Origin: Micromonospora sp. HM5-17
Lineage (GTDB): Bacteria > Actinomycetota > Actinomycetes > Mycobacteriales > Micromonosporaceae
Direction: 5' to 3'
Length of the DNA: 64,000 nucleotides
NCBI RefSeq assembly: GCF_003762835.1
Contig: NZ_RJWA01000002.1
Coordinates: 620,001 to 684,000 of the forward strand
Below the pieces are notes generated by a model. That model was not told the origin of the DNA. It did no database searches and saw nothing but the letters and a program-made list of their open reading frames with translations. This document shows positions 33,506 to 43,100 of this stretch, in pieces (the first letter of the stretch is position 1; each line of letters begins with the position of its first letter). Made by a program: the position numbers and the translations under genes.

Positions 33506-35143
33506 ATGGCGGCTCGGCTGACGCGGGGCCCGGAGACCGGCGTACGGCGGGCGGCGGCCCGCTGGTGCCGCCCGGCCGTGCTCTGGGGACTCTTCGCCGT
33601 GACCGCCGTGGTGTCCGCGGGGCTGGTCCTGCGCCGACCCGCCTGGGAACGGCTCTCGGACCTGCACATCTACTACGGGGCGGTCCGCCACCTCCAGGCG
33701 GGGCACCCGCTGTACGACTTCGTCGCCGCAAACGGGGGGCCGTTCACCTACCCGCCGTTCGCGGCCCTCGTGCTCTGGCCGATCGGGCTGGTGCCGGAAC
33801 CGCTCCTCCAGATCTGCTGGCTTGCCCTGACCTGTCTGGCGATCGCCGCGACCGCGGCGGCGGTGGGCCGGGTCGTCGGCCGGCCGGAGCGACGCCCGGT
33901 CGTCGTCGCGGCGATCGCCTGCGCCCTGCTCGTCTCCGCGCCGGCCCAGAGCAACCTGCGGTTCGGCCAGGTCAGCGTCTTCGTCGTCCTGCTGGCCCTC
34001 GTCGACGGCATGGGTCTGACCCCGGCGCGCCACCGGGGCGTACTCGTCGGCGTCGCCGCCGCGATCAAACTGACCCCCCTGCTGTTCGTCGTGTTCTTCC
34101 TCCTCGCCCGCCGGTATCGCGCCGCCCTCCGCGCCACGGCGGCCTTCCTGGTCTGCGGCCTTCTCGGCGCCCTCGTCCTGCCCACCGACAGCTGGACCTT
34201 CTGGACCGGCACGGTCGTGCACACCGAGCGGATCGGCAACCTGGCCTCGCTGGGCAACCAGTCCCTACACGGCGTGCTGCTGCGGGCGGGCGTGGCGGCC
34301 GAGACGTTCCCCCTGCTCTGGGCATCCCTGGTGCTGGTCGTCTGTGGTGTGGCGCTGCTGCGCGCGCGGCAGGTGGACCTGGCGGGACAGGGCGGGCACG
34401 CGGCCGTCCTCGTCGGGTGCGCGACGGTGGCCGCCTCGCCGGTCTCCTGGACCCACCACCAGATCTGGCCGGTGCTGGCCGCGATGCTCCTGATCGGCGC
34501 CGCCGGGCTCGCCCGGCGCGTCGCCGGGGTGGCCCTGCTGGTCGTGATGGTTCTCTCCCTCGGCGCGCTGCTCAACCAGGTCGCGCTGACCCCGGGAATG
34601 CAGTTCCTCTTCGAGAACGCGCGGGCGCTGGCGGTGGTCGCCGTCTGCCTGGCCGGATTCGGCGGGGTCGCCGTTGCCGCGGTGGCCGCGGGGAGACGTA
34701 CCTCGACCGCGCGCGGCTGGTGGCGGGTCGGCACCGCCGCGGCCGCCACGGTCGCCTTCTTCGCCGTCCAGCCGCTGCCGGCCGGCGCCGATCCGACCTT
34801 CAAGGCGTACGGAGTGACCGACGTGTCGAATCCCCGGTACTTCTTCGTCTGCCGCAGCCAGGTGCAGTGTGCCGACTACGCAGCCGGGGCGCCGATCCGG
34901 TTCGGTGTGGGCCGCGAGCGGACCAAGGTACGGGTCAACGGCGTGGTCGACGGGACCGTCAGCCGGTTGGAGTACCGGTCCGCGCCCGGGGGCGTCGCCC
35001 GGAGCATCCCGCTGCTGCCGGTCTACCCCGGGCAGCGGGTCTTCTCGTTCCGGGCCGCGAACCTGGCGCACGGGGAGCTGACCGCGTACGGCGTCGACGG
35101 CCGGCCGATCGCGACGTACCGCGACGAACTCGACCCGGAGTAG
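33506..35143 (+). CDS. GT87-family polyprenol-phosphate-mannose mannosyltransferase-like protein
   Basis: A 545-residue integral membrane protein with about ten helices in residues 20-430. The first extracytoplasmic loop carries SDLHIYYGAVRHLQAGHPLYDF, with the conserved Asp used by GT-C enzymes such as the alpha-1,2-mannosyltransferase PimE (GT87). NGGPFTYPPFAALVLWP is also characteristic. Unlike many members, it ends in an extra extracytoplasmic domain of about 115 residues (from ADPTFKAYGVTDVSNPRYF). It probably transfers mannose from a polyprenyl phosphate to a cell-envelope lipid or glycan; the acceptor is unknown. ATG is the first start of the frame. Confidence 0.82.
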   Translation: MAARLTRGPETGVRRAAARWCRPAVLWGLFAVTAVVSAGLVLRRPAWERLSDLHIYYGAVRHLQAGHPLYDFVAANGGPFTYPPFAALVLWPIGLVPEPLLQICWLALTCLAIAATAAAVGRVVGRPERRPVVVAAIACALLVSAPAQSNLRFGQVSVFVVLLALVDGMGLTPARHRGVLVGVAAAIKLTPLLFVVFFLLARRYRAALRATAAFLVCGLLGALVLPTDSWTFWTGTVVHTERIGNLASLGNQSLHGVLLRAGVAAETFPLLWASLVLVVCGVALLRARQVDLAGQGGHAAVLVGCATVAASPVSWTHHQIWPVLAAMLLIGAAGLARRVAGVALLVVMVLSLGALLNQVALTPGMQFLFENARALAVVAVCLAGFGGVAVAAVAAGRRTSTARGWWRVGTAAAATVAFFAVQPLPAGADPTFKAYGVTDVSNPRYFFVCRSQVQCADYAAGAPIRFGVGRERTKVRVNGVVDGTVSRLEYRSAPGGVARSIPLLPVYPGQRVFSFRAANLAHGELTAYGVDGRPIATYRDELDPE

Positions 35144-35147
35144 GCCC

Positions 35148-35173
35148 CACCGCCGGCCCACCGTCCGGCGGTG
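35148..35173. terminator. Hairpin between convergent genes
   Basis: CACCGCCGG (35148-35156) pairs with CCGGCGGTG (35165-35173) in the 39-base gap between the converging GT87 gene and the zinc-ribbon protein gene. Confidence 0.6.
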
Positions 35174-35182
35174 TTCGGCCGG

Positions 35183-36211
35183 TCAGCAGGGGTTGCGGAC
35201 GGTGCCACTGGCCAGGAGACCCTCGCCGTCCATCCGTCGGTTGAGCCAGACCTCCAGCTCCCACCGCGCCGAGGGGGCGGTCAACGTGTGTTCGCCGCCC
35301 CAGTCCGGGGGAACGGTGCCGGAGAAGTGGGTCGAGCTGTCGCCGTCGATGGGGTAGCCGTAGCCCCCGCTCCGGTTCGAGTGGTACACCCACCCGTGTG
35401 GGTAGTAGCCGGCGGAGGCGCCGTGCAGCCGCCCGGAGATGGTGAAGGCCCAGCTCCCCCCGCCCCGGCAGAACGCACTCACCGACGCGGTCAGGTACGG
35501 TGACCCGCTGCTGGTCCGGCTGGGGGTGGTGGGAGCCGGCCGGGCCGGTGCGGTCGTCGTACGTCGCGAGGTCGGCCTCGGCTGCCCGGCCGGGGTCGTC
35601 CGGGCTGCTCCCGTCCCCGGAGTGCGACGCGTGGGTGCCGGGTTGGCGCTTGGCGTCGGCGAGCGGGCCGGCGCCGGGGTGGCGGTCACTCCCGGGAGGT
35701 CGACCGGCACTCCGCTCGGGGCAAGCTCGACCGGCATCCCGGTCGGAGCGACCACGACCGGGACCGGCTCCGGTGGCCCGGCGCGATCCCGAGTGAACAG
35801 TCCGATCGACCCGGCGAGGACGAGGACCAGCACGACCGCGCCGACCGGAAGCAGTCGGCTGACGGGGACGGTCGGCCCGGGTCGAGGGGCCGACCGTCCC
35901 GAGCCGACCAACCCGCCGCCGGAGGCGGCTACTGGGGCGGCTGCCTCCGACCCGCCGCTCGACGGCGGCGCCGCGCCGGGGCCGTCGTTGGTGGGGCCGT
36001 CGTTGGTGGGACCGCCGTTGCTGGGCGGTGCGGGGGTGGGGGGTGACCCGGGCCCGGGGTCCTCGATGGCGTCGCGGGGCGCGGAGGTCGCCGAACTGGC
36101 CGTTTCCCGGGACGGTGTGGAGCCGGCGCCCGGAAGCCGCGCACCGCACGCGGCGTTCAGGCAGTAGGCGGCACCGGCCTCGGCCTCCTGGCCGCACTCG
36201 GGACAGATCAC
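35183..36211 (-). CDS. Zinc-ribbon, single-pass membrane protein with C-terminal extracellular domain
   Basis: A 342-residue protein. It begins with a zinc ribbon (CPECGQ...CLNAACG, residues 3-22), then a Pro/Ser/Gly-rich stretch containing GGPTNDGPTNDGP repeats, one membrane helix at about 120-138 (LLPVGAVVLVLVLAGSIGLF), a Thr/Pro-rich linker, and a compact domain at about 240-342 rich in aromatic residues (FCRGGGSWAFTISGRLHG, YYPHGWVYHSN) with a possible disulphide to the final Cys. The function is not recognised. It starts nine bases after the AAA/beta-helix gene and may be part of the type VII secretion locus. Confidence 0.7.
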   Translation of the reverse strand: MICPECGQEAEAGAAYCLNAACGARLPGAGSTPSRETASSATSAPRDAIEDPGPGSPPTPAPPSNGGPTNDGPTNDGPGAAPPSSGGSEAAAPVAASGGGLVGSGRSAPRPGPTVPVSRLLPVGAVVLVLVLAGSIGLFTRDRAGPPEPVPVVVAPTGMPVELAPSGVPVDLPGVTATPAPARSPTPSANPAPTRRTPGTGAARTTPAGQPRPTSRRTTTAPARPAPTTPSRTSSGSPYLTASVSAFCRGGGSWAFTISGRLHGASAGYYPHGWVYHSNRSGGYGYPIDGDSSTHFSGTVPPDWGGEHTLTAPSARWELEVWLNRRMDGEGLLASGTVRNPC

Positions 36212-36220
36212 GGCTCCCCG

Positions 36221-37891
36221 CTACGCCTGAGTCGCCTCGATGAGATCCTCCACCACGAGGAGCTGCAGCTCCTCGGGCGTGGGAACCCGACGGAGCTGGC
36301 GTAGCCGCTGTGCCTGCGCCTTCCGCATCCCCTCGAAGAGCTTGCGCGCCTCGCGGCCGTTGCCGAAGTTGCGGTCGTGCATCCGCCCGGCGAAGTACCG
36401 GATGAGGCCGTCTCGCACCTCCTCGGTGATCGCGTACTCGTTCGACTCGGCCATCGAGTTGAAGATCTCGGCCAGCTCCTCGGCGGTGTAGTTCTCGAAC
36501 TCGATCGTCTTGTTGAACCGCGAGGCGAGGCCGGGGTTGGCGTCCAGGAAGTGCTGCATCTCGTCGGTGTAGCCCGCGACGATGACCGCGACCTCGTGCC
36601 GGTGATCCTCCATCAGCTTGACCAGGGTGTCGATCGCCTCCTGGCCGAAGTCGCCCCCGGAGCCGAACGACCGCGACAGGGTGTACGCCTCGTCGATGAA
36701 GAGGACCCCGCCGAGCGCGGCCTCGAAGGCCGCCGTCGTCTTCTCGGCGGTGTGGCCCAGGTACTGTCCCACGAGGTCCCGGCGGGCGACCTCCTTGACG
36801 GTGCCCTGGGGCAGCACGCCCAGGGCGGAGAGAAGCTGGCCGAACAGGCGGGCCACGGTCGTCTTGCCGGTGCCCGGGGCGCCCGCGAAGACCATGTGGT
36901 TGGTGGTCGGTGCGACGGTGAGGCCGCCGCTGCGCCGCCACTCGTTCACCTGGATCTCGTCGACGATGGCCCGGACCTCGCGCTTGACCCCCGGCAGGCC
37001 GATCAGGGCGTCGAGCTCCGCCAGCAGCCGCTCGACCTTGCCGTCGTCTGCCGCGCCGGCCCGCTCCGCGGCGCCGACCTGGCCCCGGCGCCGGCGCTCG
37101 CTGGTGGTGACCTCGGCCCGGGAGCCCGGCGGCACCAGGATGCCGGGGCTCGCCGTGGACTCGGTCCGGCAGTCGACCAGTTCGCCGCCGCAGTCGGCAC
37201 CCAGGCTGATTCCGACGCCCCGGGCGTCGTGTACCCAGCAGCCGCGCAGGGTCGGTGAACTCTGCTGGGCGACCGCGATGCCGACCTCGCCGACCCGGGC
37301 GATCTCGCAGTTCTCGATCGTCGGCCGCGAGTACTCGTAGACGTAGATGCCGCGGTAGCCGCAGTCGGTGATGGTGCAGTTGCGCAGCACCGGGTCGGCG
37401 GAGCGGATGATGACCCCGTCCTCCACCACGTCGGTGACCTGGCAGTCCACCGCCGTACCGGCGCAGTTGTCCAGGTAGAGGCCGACGTGGGCCCGGGACA
37501 CCTTGCACCGGGCCAGCTCGAACCTGGCCCGGGAGCTGATCCGGATCGCCGCCGCCGGACCGGCCGCGAGGACGCAGTCCCGGATCGTGACGCTGCCACC
37601 TGTCACGTTCACCGTCGGCTCGTCGCTGCCCTCCAGCACGAGGTCGGCGAGCTCCACCGTGGCACGCTGACAGTCGATCACCGGCGCCCCGGGGTTCCGG
37701 GCGACCACGGTCACCGTGCCCGGTCCGTTGCTGGCCGCGATGCCGAGCTGGCGGCCCGACACGGTCAGGTTCTCGTGGTACTCACCGGGGGCAACCATGA
37801 TCGTCGCTCCGTCCGGCGCGTTCTGGATCGCGTCGGCGATGGTGGGGTACGCCCCGGGCAAGGCGGCCGAGACCTGAACGGTGTGTGTCAT
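36221..37891 (-). CDS. EccA-like AAA+ ATPase with N-terminal beta-helix
   Basis: A 556-residue fusion. Residues 5-265 form a right-handed parallel beta-helix with PbH1-type repeats (VTIRDCVLAAGP, ARFELARCKVSRAHVGLYLDNC, PTIENCEIARVGEVGIAV). From about 285 comes a CbxX/CfqX-type AAA+ domain: LDALIGLPGVKREV, Walker A GAPGTGKTTVARLFG (about residue 335), Walker B GVLFIDEAYTLSR (about 397), sensor-like IVAGYTDEMQHFLDANPGL and the RFNKTIEF segment. In ESX systems EccA has the same ATPase domain but a TPR-like helical N-terminus. Here a beta-helix takes its place. It stands downstream of the PPE-like and eccC genes and probably remodels or recycles substrate-chaperone complexes. Confidence 0.85.
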   Translation of the reverse strand: MTHTVQVSAALPGAYPTIADAIQNAPDGATIMVAPGEYHENLTVSGRQLGIAASNGPGTVTVVARNPGAPVIDCQRATVELADLVLEGSDEPTVNVTGGSVTIRDCVLAAGPAAAIRISSRARFELARCKVSRAHVGLYLDNCAGTAVDCQVTDVVEDGVIIRSADPVLRNCTITDCGYRGIYVYEYSRPTIENCEIARVGEVGIAVAQQSSPTLRGCWVHDARGVGISLGADCGGELVDCRTESTASPGILVPPGSRAEVTTSERRRRGQVGAAERAGAADDGKVERLLAELDALIGLPGVKREVRAIVDEIQVNEWRRSGGLTVAPTTNHMVFAGAPGTGKTTVARLFGQLLSALGVLPQGTVKEVARRDLVGQYLGHTAEKTTAAFEAALGGVLFIDEAYTLSRSFGSGGDFGQEAIDTLVKLMEDHRHEVAVIVAGYTDEMQHFLDANPGLASRFNKTIEFENYTAEELAEIFNSMAESNEYAITEEVRDGLIRYFAGRMHDRNFGNGREARKLFEGMRKAQAQRLRQLRRVPTPEELQLLVVEDLIEATQA

Positions 37892-37974
37892 GGCTCCGCG
37901 GAGGGGATGGGAGGGAAAGAGAATGGTCCTGAGAGGACTTTAGCAGCAGGGACCGCGGGGGGAAGCCGTCACGA

Positions 37975-40062
37975 TCACGCCAACCGGCCGAGTGCCTGAC
38001 CCCCCTCGACCTCCGGCCTGCGGGCCGGCTCGGTCACCGTCGCGCGGCGGTCACCGTCCCGGTACCGGCGGGCCGTGGTCGTGCCGTCGCCCTCGGGGTC
38101 GACCACGCGCGGCTTCACGGCCGGCTTCGGCGCCTCCTCCGGCAGGACCGGGCGACTGCGCCGGCCACCCAGGGTCGGGCCGCCGCCCGCACCGGCACCG
38201 GCCATCGGGGGGTACATCGGCGGGACGAACGGCACACCGGCGCCGGTCGCCCGACCGCTGAGCGCGGGCGTGCCGACGCTGGTCGTCGCGGGGCCGCTGC
38301 CGGCGCGTCCCATCAGGTCCACGGCGCCGCTGGTCGGGATGCCGGTCGAGACGCCGGGCCGGCCGAAGCCACCGCCGCCGCCACCGCCGATCCCGCCGCC
38401 ACCACCGATGCCGCCGCCGGCGAGCCCGGACCCGAGCCCACCCAACCCGGCGCCGATCCCACCCGGGATCGGAGTCGGGACCCAGCCGGGCAGCCCGGCA
38501 TCGTCCTGGCCCGGCGGCGGCGTCGGCTGTGGCAGTTGCCCGAGTTGCTCCTCCAACTGCCGCTGTAGGTCGTCGAGATCCTGCTGGGTCAGCGGAGGAG
38601 AGCCTTGTTGCCCGTTGGGCAGGCTGTCATCGACCTGCCCCTGTTGCTGCTGTTGTTGCTTCAGCAGCTCCTCCTCCTCCTGCTGGCGCTGTCGCTCCTG
38701 CTGTTGGCGCAGTTGTTCCTGCTGCTTTTTCGCGTCTTCGTTGAGCTTGCGTACGGCGTCGTTGTACTCCTTCCGCCGCTTCTCCTCCTCCTTGCGCAGC
38801 CGCTCCTGCTGTTTACGGAGGTCCTCCAGTTGCTTACGTGCGGCCTCCGCGCCCGGTGCGCCTCTGCTGCCGGTGCCGACACCGCCGCCACCGGGCGCGC
38901 CGGGGCCGCCGCCCGGGGTGCGGGGCGCACCGTTCCCGCCGTTCCGGAATCGGCTTTCCCATCCGTCGGGTGGTGCGGTCGCCGCCGGGATTCCGAGGAG
39001 CCCGGGATACTTGGGCAGCGAAACCCAGGAACCACCACTGGTGTAGTAAGCGACCAGCCGCTCGGCTACCTTGACGGCCTCGTCATCGAATTTCTTGAGC
39101 AGCTTCTGAAATTTATCGATCTGCTCGGTGTTGTCGGTCAATGGGTCGGCGGCGAGTTTGTCGATCGTCGCAATGACAGCCTTCACAAGTGGCACCGTCA
39201 GATTGAGCCAAAACTGGGCGGAGTGGAGCCCACTACTGATCCACGCCATCCACCTCGACCGCCACCTGGTGTTGTCGACCCAGGCGTCGATCGACGTCGC
39301 AGACTCCTCAACTCGTTCAGCCAGCACCTCGGCGGAGGGGCTGTCCCAGTCCTTGCGCAGCTCCCTGGTCCGCGTGGTGATGTGCTCCTTGACCGCATAG
39401 AGACTGTTGGCAGCGTTGCCCCAGAGATCCGCCAACGTCTCGAGCAGCTGCGCCGGTTCCTGGGTGACGATGCGGTGGACGTTCAGGAAGGTGTCACCGT
39501 AGTGAATGCCCGTACGCCACTGGGTCTTGCCACCCGTTTCGCCCCCACCCTGCGGGGCGGCTGCGCCGCCCCCGGCGGGCTGGCTGTCGTAGTACTGGGA
39601 TCCGGTGAGGTGGCGTCCGGCCTGGTGCGCCTGTAGCAGCGCGCTGAGGTTGTCCCAGCCGAAGTTCGCGTACGGTTCGCCGGCCTCGTACGGGTTGAAC
39701 TGGCCCTTGAGCGCGTTGCTCCGGATGGCCTCCTCGATCTTGGCCATCTTCGCCTCGCTCCTGAGGTCGGCCTCCAGATATCTGGCCATGCTTCCCAGGG
39801 CGAAGTGAGCATAGGCGTCGACCCCGGAGCGGACATCGGAGATGAATCGTTCGAGCGCGTCGGACTGGACCCTGGCTTTCTCGGCGAAGGATCTCGCCTC
39901 CAGAAAGTCTGGGTTTACTCCCTTCAGCGTCTGGGCCGTGCTGCTCATCGGCTTCTGCTGGTTGATCGCGTCAAGATCACCGAGAGCCTCGGCGGACTGC
40001 ATCTGGGTGCCATAGGTTTGCAGCGCGTTGAGGTCCTTGATGTCGATCCTTGGCTCCGCCAT
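37975..40062 (-). CDS. Long PPE/WXG-like type VII secretion-associated protein
   Basis: A 695-residue protein. Residues 1-350 are mostly alpha-helical, with Trp-containing helical-hairpin segments (FGWDNLSALLQAHQAG, AQLLETLADLWGNAANSLYAVKE, ELRKDWDSPSAEVLAERVEESATSIDAWV), resembling long ESX substrates. Residues about 410-510 are a coiled coil very rich in Gln, Arg, Lys and Glu. The rest is Gly/Pro-rich (GGGIGGGGGIGGGG). No enzymatic domain is visible. It lies 66 bases downstream of eccC on the same strand, so it is a likely substrate or structural partner of this secretion system. Confidence 0.7.
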   Translation of the reverse strand: MAEPRIDIKDLNALQTYGTQMQSAEALGDLDAINQQKPMSSTAQTLKGVNPDFLEARSFAEKARVQSDALERFISDVRSGVDAYAHFALGSMARYLEADLRSEAKMAKIEEAIRSNALKGQFNPYEAGEPYANFGWDNLSALLQAHQAGRHLTGSQYYDSQPAGGGAAAPQGGGETGGKTQWRTGIHYGDTFLNVHRIVTQEPAQLLETLADLWGNAANSLYAVKEHITTRTRELRKDWDSPSAEVLAERVEESATSIDAWVDNTRWRSRWMAWISSGLHSAQFWLNLTVPLVKAVIATIDKLAADPLTDNTEQIDKFQKLLKKFDDEAVKVAERLVAYYTSGGSWVSLPKYPGLLGIPAATAPPDGWESRFRNGGNGAPRTPGGGPGAPGGGGVGTGSRGAPGAEAARKQLEDLRKQQERLRKEEEKRRKEYNDAVRKLNEDAKKQQEQLRQQQERQRQQEEEELLKQQQQQQGQVDDSLPNGQQGSPPLTQQDLDDLQRQLEEQLGQLPQPTPPPGQDDAGLPGWVPTPIPGGIGAGLGGLGSGLAGGGIGGGGGIGGGGGGGFGRPGVSTGIPTSGAVDLMGRAGSGPATTSVGTPALSGRATGAGVPFVPPMYPPMAGAGAGGGPTLGGRRSRPVLPEEAPKPAVKPRVVDPEGDGTTTARRYRDGDRRATVTEPARRPEVEGGQALGRLA

Positions 40063-40128
40063 CGAACTCCCCCTACGGCTAGAAGTCCACGCACACGGTA
40101 GCGCCAGTCGGACGCACGGAACAGCCCG

Positions 40129-43100
40129 TCAGGTGACCGGCTCCAACCATCCACACTGGATGAGCCGCGCGCCCTCCTTGCGGGTGACGTACCAGCCTCG
40201 CCCGGTTGGCAGCGGTCCACAGCGGACGTTGCCGAGCAGCACTCCCTCGTCCCGGTCGGCGGACATCACGATGCCCGGGGTGGCGAGGTCCCGGAGGCGC
40301 TTGAGGATCGGGTCGAAGAAGGCCCGGCTCGCGCCACCGGAGCGACGGGCGATGATCAGGTGCATCCCGATCTCCCGGGACTGGGCGAGGAAGTCGTGCA
40401 GCACCCGCAGCGGGTTGTGGTCGCCGGCCACCAGGTCGTAGTCGTCGACCAGGACGAACAGCTCCGGCCCCTTCCACCAGCTCCGGTCGCGGAGCTGCTC
40501 GGGCGTGACGTCCGGGCCGGGCAGCCGCTCCCGCATCACCACGGCTGCGTCGCCGAGGAGCTGAGCGCTGGTCTCGTTGGAGGTGCCGTAGCCGAGCAGG
40601 TGGCTCTCGGGCAGCCCGCCGAGCAGCGACCGCCGGTAGTCGATGGCGATGATCCGCGCCTCCTTCGGCGTGTACCGCTCCGCGATGCCGCGGGCGAAGA
40701 CGCGGAGGAAGGTCGACTTGCCCGACTCGTTGTCGCCGAACAGCATCAGGTGCGGGTCGCTGCCGGTGGGGTCGAACCGGACCGGTAGGAGGTCGTTCTC
40801 CGCGATGCCGATCGGGATCCCCGGCTGGTCCTGGTCGCCGACGAGCAGGTCCGCGTACGGCACCCGCTGCGGCAGCAGCCGTACGGCGGGTGCCGGCGGC
40901 CCCGACCACGCCGTGCGTACCGCCTCCACCAGCGCCCGGGTGCCGTCGGCCAGGTCGGTGACGTCGCTCTTTCCGTCGATCCGGGGGAGTGCCACCAGGC
41001 TCTGGTGCCCGTCCGGCGTGATGCCCCGGCCCGGGCTCTTCTCCGGGACGTTCGCCGCCGCCCGCCGGTCGATGTACGAGTCGGAGGGGTCGGTGAGCCG
41101 GAGTTCGAGCTTGGTGCCGAAGAGGTCGCGGATCGGTCCGCGCAGGTCGAACCAGCGGGAGGCGGCACCGACGATGTGGATGCCGTACGACAGCCCCCGG
41201 TTGGCCAGGTCGACCACCCGGTCCTCGATGTCCTCGAACTCGTTACGGAGCGTCTGCCAGTTGTCGACGACCAGGAACACGTCGCCGTGCCGCTCGTCGG
41301 GCAGCTCCCCGGCGCGCCGCAGGCGGCGGAACATCGCCATCGACTCGATGCCCCGCTCGACGAAGAGCTGCTCCCGGTGGTTGAGGACCTCGACCACCTC
41401 GGCGACGGTCCGCCGGACGCGGTTGACGTCGCGCCGCGGCGCGACCCCGCCGACGTGCGGCAGGTCGAGGAGGCTGGTGAGGCTGCCACCGCTGAAGTCC
41501 AGGCAGTAGAACTGCACCTCGCGCGGCGTGTGGGTCAGGGCCAGGCTGCAGATCAGGGTACGCAGCATGGTGCTCTTGCCGGTCTGCGGCGCACCGACGA
41601 TCACCACGTGGCCGGAGGCACCGGACAGGTCCAGGGTAAGGGTGTCCCGGCGCTGCTCGAACGGCTTGTCGACCAGGGCGAGCGGGGCCTGGAGCTGCCC
41701 GGCGAGCCGGTCGTCGGCGACGCCGAATCCCCGCTCCGGATGCCGGGCCAGCGGACCGGTGAGCTGCTCCAGCGACGGCGGGTCGGCCAGCGGGGGAAGC
41801 CACACCTGGTGCGCCGGGGTGCCCTTGCCGTGCAGCCGTTCGGTGAGGATGTCGAGCAGGCTCTGCCCGCCGACGTCGTTTCCGGCGTCGGGCTCGTCGG
41901 TCTCCGACGCGGCGTCCTCGCTCTCCACCGGGGCGACGTAGCCGGACTGGAACTCGTACACCTCCGGTTCCGGGCCGTCGCCGGTGCCCGCCTCCTCGTG
42001 GCCGCGGTAGGTGCCGGAGACGTAGGCTGCCCGGAATCGGATCATCGGCTCGGTGCCGTACTTGAGGAAGCCGTGCCCGGGAGCGCGCGGCAGCTCGTAC
42101 GCGTCCGCGACCCCCAGCACCACCCGGCTCTCGGTCGGGGAGAACGTCCGCAGCCCGATCCGGTACGACAGGTGGGTGTCCAGGCCCCGCAGCCGGCCCT
42201 CCTCCAGCCGCTGGCTGGCCAGCAACAGGTGGATACCGAGCGACCGACCGACGCGTCCGATCTGGACGAACATGTCGATGAAGTCGGGCTTGGCGGAGAG
42301 CAGCTCGCTGAACTCGTCGCAGACGATGAAGAGGCTGGGCAGCGGATCCAGTGGTGCGCCGGCGGCCCGGGCCCGCTCGTAGTCCCGCTGCGAGACGTAG
42401 TTGCCGGCCTTGCGGAGCAGCTCCTGCCGGCGGACCAGCTCGCCGTTGACCGCGTCGGTCATCCGGTCCACCAGCGGCAGCTCGTCGGCGAGGTTGGTGA
42501 TGACCGCGCTGGTGTGCGGCAGCAGGTCGAGCTTGGTGAAGGTCGCGCCGCCCTTGAAGTCCACCAGCACGAAGTTGAGGATCTCCGGCGGGTGGGTCAC
42601 GGCGAGCGCGAGTACCAGGGTCCGGAGCAGCTCGGACTTGCCGGAGCCGGTGGCCCCGATCAGCAGTCCGTGCGGGCCCATGCCGTCCTGGGCCGATTCC
42701 TTGAGGTCCAGCTCGATCTGCTCGCCGTCCGGGCCGATTCCGATCGGCACCCGGAGCCGCTTCCGGGTCGGCCGGGGTGCCCAGGTCTGCCGGACGTCCA
42801 GCGTTCGGGGATCGCCGATGCCGAGCAGGTCGGCCAGCCCGTGCTCGGCGTTCATCGTCCGTTCGCTGCCGCTGGCCGAGACGAGCCGGAGCGGGGCGAG
42901 CTGGTGCGCCAGCGCCTCGGCGGCCACCAACCCGAGCGCGTCGGCGCGGCCGAGCGGACGGGTCCCGTCGAAGGTACGGGCGGTCATCGTGCCGTCGTCG
43001 GCGATCTCGAGCACCAGGGTTGCCCGGTCGAGGTTGCGCGGGGGCGGCGTGGTCAGGTCGATCACCGTCACCCCCTCCACCCCGCTTTCGGCGGTGAGGT

